Shown here piece after piece: positions 14,306-20,167 of a DNA stretch of 20,167 nucleotides. The stretch lies in NCBI GenBank assembly GCA_002435595.1, contig DJBL01000021.1, positions 1 to 20,167 of the forward strand. Direction: 5' to 3'. The notes under the pieces were generated by a model that saw only the letters and a list, made by a program, of their open reading frames with translations, searched no databases and had not been told where the DNA came from. Made by a program: the position numbers and the translations under genes. This DNA comes from Stenotrophomonas maltophilia (GTDB lineage Bacteria; Pseudomonadota; Gammaproteobacteria; Xanthomonadales; Xanthomonadaceae). How positions within the stretch are numbered: the first letter of the stretch is position 1; each line of letters begins with the position of its first letter.

Positions 14306-14317
14306 TTACGCGCCGCC
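14299..14317 (-). terminator. Hairpin enclosing the phrB stop codon
   Basis: GGCGGCG (14299-14305) and CGCCGCC (14311-14317) form a 7-bp stem whose five-base loop contains the TAA stop codon of the photolyase gene (14306-14308). No T-run follows on the minus strand. It is likely a 3'-end stabiliser or weak terminator. Confidence 0.5.
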
Positions 14318-15721
14318 GGTGCGCCGATAGGCGGCCAATGCCGCATCCCGCCCGGCGGCCAGGTCCACCAGCGGCAGCGTCGGATACCCCGGGGCATGCG
14401 CGGCCAGCAGCTGGGGGTGTTGCCAGGGGGCGAACCGGGCCTTCAGCGGCAAGCCCGCCAGTTCCGGCACCCAGCGGGTGATGTAGCGCGCCTGCGGGTC
14501 GAACTTCTCCGACTGGGTGACCGGGTTGAAGATACGGAAGTACGGTGCGGCATCGGCGCCGGTACCGGCCACCCACTGCCAGCCCATGGTGTTGTTGGCC
14601 AGGTCGGCATCCACCAGGGTGTCCCAGAACCAGCGCGCGCCTTCCAGCCAGTGCTGGCGCAGGTGCTTGCACAGGAAGCTGGCCACCAGCATCCGTACCC
14701 GGTTGTGCATGTAACCGGTGGCCCACAGCTCGCGCATGCCCGCATCGATGATCGGGATGCCGGTGCGCCCCTGCTGCCATGCCTGCAGCTGGGCCGGGTT
14801 GGGCGCGGCCCAGGTGAAGCCATCGAAGCGCGGGTTGAGGTTGTGCGCGGTGGTCTGCGGGAAGTGATGCAGCAGGTGATAGGAGAATTCGCGCCAGCCC
14901 AGTTCGCGGATGTAGCCGTCGATGTCGGCATCGCGGCTGGCGCTGCGCTCGCCCTGCAGGCGCTGCACGATCTGCCACGGCGCGATCTCGCCAAAATGCA
15001 GGTGCGGGGACAGCAGCGAGGTGCCCACGCGATCGGGCAGGTCGCGCTGCTGGCGGTAGCCGTTGAGCGCGCCGTCGATGAAGACCGCCAGCGCCTCGTG
15101 CGCGCCGGCTTCGCCCGGCTGCCAGTGCGGCCAGAACTGCGCATCCCACGGCAGCGTGGCGGCCAGGCCGAGCGTCTGCAGGGCCACGCCGTGCACGTCG
15201 TGCCGGGGCAACGCCGGCGGTGCCGCGCGCGGCAGCGGGGGCTGCAGGCGGGTGAGCGCATTGCGCCAGTACGGGGTGAACACCTTGTACGGACCGCCCT
15301 GCAGGGTGGCCACGTCCCAGGGCTCGAGCAGCAGGCTGCCGTTGTGGCTGCACGCGTCGATGCCCTGCTCGCGCAGCTCGCGCTTGATCCGTGCGTCGCG
15401 CGGCTGGGTGGCCGGCTCGTACTTGCGGTTCCAGTGCACCGCCACCGCACCGGTCTGCGCGATCAGCCGTTCCAGTTCGGCCTGGCTGTCGCCGTGACAC
15501 AGCACCAGCGCCGAGCCCCGCGCACGCAGGTCGGCGTCCAGTGCGGCCAGCGAGCGGTGCAGCCACGCGTTGGAGGCGTCGCCAGGCGCCCAGTCGCCCT
15601 CCTCGTGCGGCGCATGGATGTACACCGGCACCGGCACGTGGCCGGCATCCAGCGCGGCCTGCAGGGCCGGGTTGTCCTGCAGGCGAAGATCACGACGAAA
15701 CCACACCAGCGCTACCGACAC
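14306..15721 (-). CDS. phrB: Deoxyribodipyrimidine photolyase, class I (CPD repair)
   Basis: A flavoprotein that uses blue light to split cyclobutane pyrimidine dimers. With a GTG start at 15721 it has 471 residues, matching the E. coli enzyme (about 472), and begins with the family's usual xVALVWFRRDLRLQDNPAL. An in-frame ATG at 15754 would add 11 atypical residues, and neither start has a clear ribosome site. The N-terminal alpha/beta antenna domain spans 1 to about 165. The FAD domain includes 'GTSLLSPHLHFGEIAP', 'GWREFSYHLLHHFP', 'GIPIIDAGMRELWATGYMHNRVRM', and 'FWDTLVDADLANNTMGWQWVAGTG.DAAPYFRIFNP', the FAD- and DNA-contacting core with its conserved tryptophans. It is a stand-alone gene, divergent from the SMI1-like gene. 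Everything needed for activity looks intact. Confidence 0.94.
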   Translation of the reverse strand: MSVALVWFRRDLRLQDNPALQAALDAGHVPVPVYIHAPHEEGDWAPGDASNAWLHRSLAALDADLRARGSALVLCHGDSQAELERLIAQTGAVAVHWNRKYEPATQPRDARIKRELREQGIDACSHNGSLLLEPWDVATLQGGPYKVFTPYWRNALTRLQPPLPRAAPPALPRHDVHGVALQTLGLAATLPWDAQFWPHWQPGEAGAHEALAVFIDGALNGYRQQRDLPDRVGTSLLSPHLHFGEIAPWQIVQRLQGERSASRDADIDGYIRELGWREFSYHLLHHFPQTTAHNLNPRFDGFTWAAPNPAQLQAWQQGRTGIPIIDAGMRELWATGYMHNRVRMLVASFLCKHLRQHWLEGARWFWDTLVDADLANNTMGWQWVAGTGADAAPYFRIFNPVTQSEKFDPQARYITRWVPELAGLPLKARFAPWQHPQLLAAHAPGYPTLPLVDLAAGRDAALAAYRRTGGA

Positions 15722-15853
15722 GACGACCGCCCGGAAAAATCCACCAGCGTGCATGATAGCCAGCGCCAGTGAAGGACACGCACGCCGGCACGGTGCAGAC
15801 CGTTTGTGCGGTCGTTCGCGGGCCGCTAGGCTGGCGCTCCCCGCCTTGGATCG
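15722..15853. promoter_or_regulatory. Divergent promoter region between phrB and SMI1-like gene
   Basis: A 132-base region with an 8-base inverted repeat AGCGCCAG (15762-15769) and CTGGCGCT (15831-15838), and a candidate plus-strand promoter TTGTGC (15804-15809), 17-base spacer, TAGGCT (15827-15832). The -35 overlaps a small hairpin, GACCG/CGGTC (15798-15813). Both hexamers match consensus at only three positions, so this is a weak call. Confidence 0.4.
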
Positions 15854-16441
15854 ATGCCCGTCATGCACCCATTGCACGCTGCCTTTTCCCGCTTCGGGCC
15901 GCTGCGCCCGCAGCCTGCCGACCCGTGGCAAGGCGACATGCCCCTGCCGCCGGCGGTGGCCGCGTTCTACCAGCAGATCGGACCCTGGGGCGAGACCCTG
16001 CATGCCCACGTCGGGCCGGTGGGCATCGACGTGCCCGGGGTGGGCGTGTCGTTTGCGCCGCTGCATCGGCTGTGGTCGCGACAGGCCGGGTACCGATGGC
16101 AGGGCGACAGTGGCGAGCGTCTGCAGGACTGGCCGGGGCACTGGCTGGTGATCGCCGACCAGAATGCCGACCCCTTCATCTTCGACGCCGACAGTGGCCA
16201 GGTCCTGTTCGCCCGGCATGGCGGTGGCACGTGGGACGCAGCGCCACTGGCTCCGGACCTGGACACCTTCCTGGCCGCCCTCGCCGCCGTGGGCACGGTG
16301 TACCTGGACGCCGAGGAGGACCTGGAAGACGAGGACGGCGAGCTGCGCCCGGAGCATCGCGCCGCCGCGCTGCAGGCCGTGGCGCAGGTGCTGGGCGACG
16401 CCGGGGCGGCTGAAGACTTCTTCGACACGCTGGAGTGGTGA
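15854..16441 (+). CDS. SMI1/KNR4-like protein
   Basis: A 195-residue soluble acidic protein. The pattern 'LPPAVAAFYQQIGPWGE', then 'HWLVIADQNADPFIFDADSGQVLFARHGGGTWD', then 'APDLDTFLAALAAVG' fits the SMI1/KNR4 (SUKH) fold: an initial helix with a loop before a conserved W/G, a strand with 'GDP.. D', and a C-terminal helix with F..FL. The segment 105-195 ends in an unusually acidic tail (AEEDLEDEDGE). SUKH proteins are often immunity proteins for contact-dependent or polymorphic toxins, but others are housekeeping, and no toxin gene is adjacent here. Two start codons are possible, ATG at 15854 (GGAT just upstream) or 15863. Confidence 0.65.
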   Translation: MPVMHPLHAAFSRFGPLRPQPADPWQGDMPLPPAVAAFYQQIGPWGETLHAHVGPVGIDVPGVGVSFAPLHRLWSRQAGYRWQGDSGERLQDWPGHWLVIADQNADPFIFDADSGQVLFARHGGGTWDAAPLAPDLDTFLAALAAVGTVYLDAEEDLEDEDGELRPEHRAAALQAVAQVLGDAGAAEDFFDTLEW

Positions 16442-16581
16442 GAACGGGCATGGCCAGGCCGCAACGGACGGCGGCCTTCGCGCGCCGACCATGTGGCGTG
16501 CACCGGCTTTGCACGCGGCCGCGCCCAAGGTAGCCCGGTGCCACGACCGGCACCTCCCTTGATGCCCTGGATGCTGCCGCC
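16442..16581. other. Intergenic spacer with REP-like unit
   Basis: A 140-base gap between the SMI1-like and catalase-like genes. Its one recognisable item is the GTAG-headed palindrome at 16530-16554. No promoter hexamers convinced me. Confidence 0.5.
16530..16554 (+). repeat. SMAG-like REP element, copy 5 (diverged)
   Basis: A GTAG head (16530-16533) with a 6-bp stem GGTGCC (16537-16542) and GGCACC (16549-16554), loop ACGACC. The 25-base length and GTAG terminus fit the SMAG family, though the stem sequence differs from copies 1-4. Confidence 0.55.
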
Positions 16582-17670
16582 ATGACCGCCTTTGCGCCCG
16601 CTGTTGCCTACTCGCCCGCGCTGGAACAGCGCGAGCCGGACGAAGAAGCCACCATCGCCGCGCTGGCCACGCTGTTCACCGACATGGCCAGCACCGTGGC
16701 CGAGCACGAGGGCCATGCGCACCGTGCGGTGCATGCCAAGGGGCATGCGCTGCTGCGCGGTCGCTTCCAGGTCCTGCCTGATCTTCCCGCCGAACTGGCC
16801 CACGGCTTGTTTACCCGCGCCGGGGCCTACGATGCCCTGGTGCGGCTCTCATCGCCGCCGGCCGAGCAGTTGCCGGACAATGTGTCCACACCGCGCGCGA
16901 TGGCGGTGAAGATCCTGGGCGTGCACGGCCCGCGTGTGGACGGCGGCGAGGAACGGCACAGCCAGGATTTCCTGATGGTCAACGGGCCGGCATTCAGTAC
17001 GCCGGGGGTGCAGGGCTTTCTGCGCTCGGCCAGACTGCTGGCCGCCACCACCGAGCGCATGCCGCGCACCAAGCAGGTGCTGTCGGCCACGCTGCGCGGC
17101 GCCGAAGCGGCACTGGAAGCCGTCGGCGGGGAGAGCGCCACCTTGAAGGCGCTGGGCGGCGAACCGCGGCACCACCCGCTGGGCGAAACCTACTTCACCC
17201 AGGTGCCGTTCCTGTACGGGCCGTACATGGCCAAGTTTTCGTGGGTGCCGGTATCGCCGGCGCTGTTGGCGCTGACCGGGCAGGCCCTGCCGTCGGGCGC
17301 GGATGCGCAACGCGAGGCGGTCGCGGCGTTCTTCTCGCAGCTTTCCGCGCCGGTGGAATGGGAGCTTCGCGTGCAGCTGTGCCGCGATGTGGAACGCATG
17401 CCGATCGAGGATGCATCGGTGCCCTGGCCGGAAGCGCTCAGTCCGTTCGTCGCGGTGGGGCGGCTGGCGGTGCAGGCACAGCGATCCTGGAGCGAGGACG
17501 CCGAAGCCGCTGAAGATGCCCTGGCCTTCGCACCGTGGCACGCGCTGGCCGCACACCGCCCGCTGGGCAGCCTCAACCGTGCCCGACGCGTGGTCATGGC
17601 CGCCTCGCGTCGGTTCCGCTCGCAGTTCAACGGCTGCCCGTTGCATGAGCCGGGCGTGGGCCAAGGCTGA
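16582..17670 (+). CDS. Catalase-family haem protein (small, y4iL/SrpA-like)
   Basis: A 362-residue protein of the shortened catalase-like family. The distal haem-site motif is present as 'RAVHAKGHALLRGRF' (His51), and the family asparagine is probably Asn134 in 'DFLMVNGPAFST'. 'TPRAMAVKILGVHG' and 'HPLGETYFTQVPFLYGPYMAKFSWVP' are typical of the catalase-like group rather than true catalases (480-700 residues). The C-terminal 'PWHALAAHRPLGSLNRAR' replaces the canonical R-x-F-x-Y-x-D proximal loop, and I see no obvious ligating tyrosine. It may act as a peroxide- or lipid-peroxide-dependent haem enzyme, and catalase activity is not assured. The ATG has only a weak ribosome site. It is convergent with the helicase gene. 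Confidence 0.8.
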   Translation: MTAFAPAVAYSPALEQREPDEEATIAALATLFTDMASTVAEHEGHAHRAVHAKGHALLRGRFQVLPDLPAELAHGLFTRAGAYDALVRLSSPPAEQLPDNVSTPRAMAVKILGVHGPRVDGGEERHSQDFLMVNGPAFSTPGVQGFLRSARLLAATTERMPRTKQVLSATLRGAEAALEAVGGESATLKALGGEPRHHPLGETYFTQVPFLYGPYMAKFSWVPVSPALLALTGQALPSGADAQREAVAAFFSQLSAPVEWELRVQLCRDVERMPIEDASVPWPEALSPFVAVGRLAVQAQRSWSEDAEAAEDALAFAPWHALAAHRPLGSLNRARRVVMAASRRFRSQFNGCPLHEPGVGQG

Positions 17671-17677
17671 GCGCACC

Positions 17678-17710
17678 CAGGGCCCCGCCACGCAGGCGTC
17701 GGCGGCCCTG
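17678..17710. terminator. Candidate terminator between convergent genes
   Basis: CAGGGCC (17678-17684) pairs with GGCCCTG (17704-17710). Inner GC pairing around a variable loop is possible. It sits in the 44-base space between the catalase-like stop (17670) and the helicase stop (17715). There is no T-tract either way, so it is a weak or factor-assisted terminator. Confidence 0.4.
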
Positions 17711-17714
17711 CCCG

Positions 17715-20167
17715 CTAGGCCTGGGTCGGCGCGGCCGTTTGTTCGACCCGGTGCAGCACGCCGTCACGATCCACCAGCCGCCCGCGCGCCAGCAAGGTGT
17801 CTACCTGGCCCTGGATGCGCTCGCGCAGTGCCTGGCTGGTGCCCTGGAAGCCCAGCATCCGCGCCACCGGGATCGCCACTTCCTCGGCGCGCGCCCCATG
17901 CGCCTCGCCGATCAGCTCCAGCAGCGCCTGGCGCACCTCCTGCGGCGGCAGCAGCTCCACCCTGCGCAGCGTACGTGATGCGGCCAGCGCGCGGTTGCGC
18001 ACGGCAACGGGCGCGCCGCTCACCGCGTAGAAGCCTTCTTCGCATTCGAGCGCGGCCTCGCGCCCGGCCTGGTGCAGGGCCAGCTGCACCGCCGCCTGGA
18101 TGCGCGCGCCCGCCCGCTGCAACTGCCACAGATCGCGCACCCGGGCGATGATTTCTTCTTCGTGGATGGGGCCCTCGATGTCCACGATCCTGCGCACCGT
18201 GGCCGCCATACTGGCCAGCGGAACCTCGTGCGGGGCCAGCGCCACATGCTCCGGCACGAACGCTGCCTGGGCGTAGGCAGGCCCGTCGCCGAGCGTCGAC
18301 GATGCCTGCGTGTCATCCACCGCCACCCGCGACAGCAGACTGGGGACCGCCATCGGCGCGGCAGGTTCGGCCACCGCCATGTCAGGCGCCAGCCGCGCGC
18401 GCGCAGCGTCCACCGCCTGCAGCAGCCGCTGCAGTTCCTCCTCCGGCCGCTGGAACCAATCGGTACTCCAGATCCGGTGGATCGCCCATCCATGCGCCTC
18501 CAGGATTTCCTGGCGCAGGCGGTCGCGGTCGCGAGCCGACGGCGCGGCGTGGTAGGTGGCGCCGTCGCACTCGATGCCCAGCAGATAGCGCCCCGTTGAC
18601 TGCGGATCGACCACGGCCAGGTCGATGAAGAAGCCGGCCACGCCCACCGGGCTGTCCACCTGCAGTCCGTGCGGGGCCAGGGCCGCCTGCACGGCCTGCT
18701 CGAACGGCGAGCCGGCGCTGCGGCCCACCTGCTGCGGCACGCCCAGGTCGCCGTGCTGGGCATACTGGAGGAAGGTTTTCAGCGCTGCCACGCCCTGCCG
18801 GGAGCGCTCGTCCACGCGGATATCGTCGGCGGTGATGCTGGAGAACACTTCGCAGCGCAGCCGGGCCCGGGTGATCAGCACGTTGAGCCGGCGGTGGCCG
18901 CCATCGGCGTTGAGCGGACCAAAGTTCTGGTACAGCCTGTCATCGCCCTTGGCGCGCCCGTAGCCGATGGAAATCAGGATCACATCGCGCTCGTCGCCCT
19001 GGATGTTCTCCAGGTTCTTGACGAAGAACGGCTCGTGCGGATGCCGGGCGATGAACTGCTCCAGTTCCGGATGCTGGCGGCGGGCCAGCTCCAGTTCGTC
19101 GCTGATCGCCTGGCGCTGGCGCACCGACATCGCGCCCACCCCGAGGGTGAGCTGGGGACTATGCCGGGCATGCTCGACCACGGCGCGGGCGATGGCCTCG
19201 GCCTCGACCGCATTGCGGTAACTGTTGCCGCGATCGAAACGACCGTGCGGCAGGTAGTGGAAGCGCAGCCCCGACTGGGTACGCTGCCGGTCCGGGCTGG
19301 GCACGATGAACAGCTTGCCCTCGTAGAATTCCTTGTTGGACACGGCGATCAGCGACTCGTGGCGGCTGCGGTAGTGCCACTGCAGCATGCGCTGCGAAAG
19401 TCCCTTGGCCGCACACAGCGACAGCACGCTTTCCAGGTCCCGCGCCTGCGCCCCCGTCTCCTCCTGATCGACCTCCTCGCCACCGGTCAGGCGGGCGAAG
19501 AACGCGCTCGGTGGCAGCTGCTTGTCATCGCCCACCACCACGATCTGCCGGCAGCGCGCGATCGCGCCCAGCGCATCCACCGGCTCGACCTGGCTGGCTT
19601 CGTCGATGACCAGCAGGTCGAACTCGATGGCGCCGGGCTCCAGGAACTGGGCCACCGACAACGGGCTCATCATGAACACCGGTTTGATGGTCTGGATCGG
19701 CGAAGCGCACAGGCGGAACAGGCGCCGCAGCGCCATGTGGTTGCGCTTGCGCGCGATCTCGCTGCGCAGCGTGCCCAGCGCACCTACGCCACCGGCGGTG
19801 CCGCGCGGCAGGCCGGCATGGTGCGCCTGCGCCGCCTCGATCTGGGCCAACGCCAAGCGCTGGCGATCCCAGTGGCGGAACCGGGCGACCAGCGCTTCAT
19901 GCCGGCGGCCATCAAAGGCCGCCAGTTCCGGGTACGCCCCGGTGGCCAGCGTCAGCATCTGCAGGTGGAACGCGCAGCGGAACAGCGCCTGCGCGGTGGG
20001 CGCGTCCTGACCGCTGCCAGCGGCCAGGGCCATCGGTTCCTGCAGCCCGGCATCGATGCAACGGCGGGCCACGTCGGCGTACCCCAGCCAGGCCATCAAC
20101 CCGTCCACGTCATGCGCCCAGCGCGCGCTGGTCTGGTGCAGCAGCGCCAGCGGCACCTGCTCCAGCG
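17715..20167 (-). CDS. Large SF1 helicase with Vsr-like nuclease and DUF3320 (N-terminus missing)
   Basis: The frame stays open through the right edge, so the protein is N-terminally incomplete. About 816 C-terminal residues are visible. Numbering from the GTG codon at 20156, helicase motif II is VIDEAS (184-189), motif III is VVVGDDKQLPPS (207-217), HYRSRHESL lies at 261-269, motif V is 'NLENIQGDERDVILIS' (381-396) and motif VI is 'LNVLITRAR' (424-432). A PD-(D/E)xK nuclease of the REase_MTES_1575/Vsr type follows (about 484-580), with Asp512, 'GIECDGATYH' (Glu529, Asp531) and 'ARDRDRLRQ'. The DUF3320 domain is at about 640-715. Walker A and any DUF4011 domain would lie beyond the window. 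It is likely a DNA-processing enzyme, possibly anti-phage. Confidence 0.88.
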   Translation of the reverse strand, partial: LEQVPLALLHQTSARWAHDVDGLMAWLGYADVARRCIDAGLQEPMALAAGSGQDAPTAQALFRCAFHLQMLTLATGAYPELAAFDGRRHEALVARFRHWDRQRLALAQIEAAQAHHAGLPRGTAGGVGALGTLRSEIARKRNHMALRRLFRLCASPIQTIKPVFMMSPLSVAQFLEPGAIEFDLLVIDEASQVEPVDALGAIARCRQIVVVGDDKQLPPSAFFARLTGGEEVDQEETGAQARDLESVLSLCAAKGLSQRMLQWHYRSRHESLIAVSNKEFYEGKLFIVPSPDRQRTQSGLRFHYLPHGRFDRGNSYRNAVEAEAIARAVVEHARHSPQLTLGVGAMSVRQRQAISDELELARRQHPELEQFIARHPHEPFFVKNLENIQGDERDVILISIGYGRAKGDDRLYQNFGPLNADGGHRRLNVLITRARLRCEVFSSITADDIRVDERSRQGVAALKTFLQYAQHGDLGVPQQVGRSAGSPFEQAVQAALAPHGLQVDSPVGVAGFFIDLAVVDPQSTGRYLLGIECDGATYHAAPSARDRDRLRQEILEAHGWAIHRIWSTDWFQRPEEELQRLLQAVDAARARLAPDMAVAEPAAPMAVPSLLSRVAVDDTQASSTLGDGPAYAQAAFVPEHVALAPHEVPLASMAATVRRIVDIEGPIHEEEIIARVRDLWQLQRAGARIQAAVQLALHQAGREAALECEEGFYAVSGAPVAVRNRALAASRTLRRVELLPPQEVRQALLELIGEAHGARAEEVAIPVARMLGFQGTSQALRERIQGQVDTLLARGRLVDRDGVLHRVEQTAAPTQA

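Noticed and set aside
15755..16528. N-terminal extension of the photolyase frame to 740 residues
   Set aside because: The extra 258 residues are antisense to the SMI1-like gene and resemble no photolyase. The family start is at 15721.

Overview
The window is about 20 kb of high-GC Gram-negative chromosomal DNA. It most likely comes from Stenotrophomonas (S. maltophilia complex or a close relative). The main reasons are the gene order of a complete smeU1-V-W-U2-X type RND efflux operon with a divergent LysR regulator, and short GTAG-headed palindromic repeats of the SMAG kind known from S. maltophilia intergenic regions. I saw no rRNA, tRNA, CRISPR array, insertion sequence or phage gene. The first 15 bases are identical to the 3' end of the Illumina TruSeq read-1 adapter, so the left edge is a draft-contig end with unremoved adapter.

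Layout. 1-15: adapter. 19-39: a GC-rich hairpin. 117-500 (+): VOC/glyoxalase-fold protein, convergent (one base apart) with a small two-helix membrane protein at 502-768 (-). 924-8744 (-): the efflux operon, read right to left as a 75-aa unknown ORF, SmeU1-like SDR, SmeV-like adaptor, SmeW-like RND pump, SmeU2-like SDR and SmeX-like outer-membrane channel, with a hairpin after smeX. 8745-8886: divergent control region with an imperfect palindrome over a good sigma-70 promoter. 8887-9909 (+): SmeRv-like LysR regulator. 10226-13270 (+): Oar-type TonB-dependent receptor. 13271-13477: a dense array of hairpins including REP-like elements and a bidirectional terminator. 13474-14169 (-): OmpA-family lipoprotein. 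14306-15721 (-): class I DNA photolyase. 15854-16441 (+): SMI1/KNR4-like protein. 16582-17670 (+): catalase-like haem protein. 17715-20167 (-): large SF1 helicase with Vsr-like nuclease and DUF3320 domains, cut by the window end.

How the parts work together. SmeV, SmeW and SmeX would form a tripartite drug pump across both membranes, related to Pseudomonas MexEF-OprN. In S. maltophilia its overproduction is linked to quinolone and chloramphenicol resistance, and SmeRv controls the operon. The two SDR proteins are the unusual co-operonic partners. U2 keeps the full catalytic tetrad, whereas U1 appears to have lost Ser, Tyr and Lys. The rest of the window is mostly single-gene units separated by hairpins: envelope functions (Oar receptor, OmpA lipoprotein), light-dependent DNA repair, a peroxide/haem-type protein and a possible nucleic-acid defence enzyme.

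The points I would look at again are the coupled 75-aa ORF at the head of the efflux operon, the degenerate SDR U1, the REP pair plus hairpin between smeV and smeW, the hairpin array at 13.3-13.5 kb, and the helicase-nuclease. I did not find a clearly new multi-gene system.
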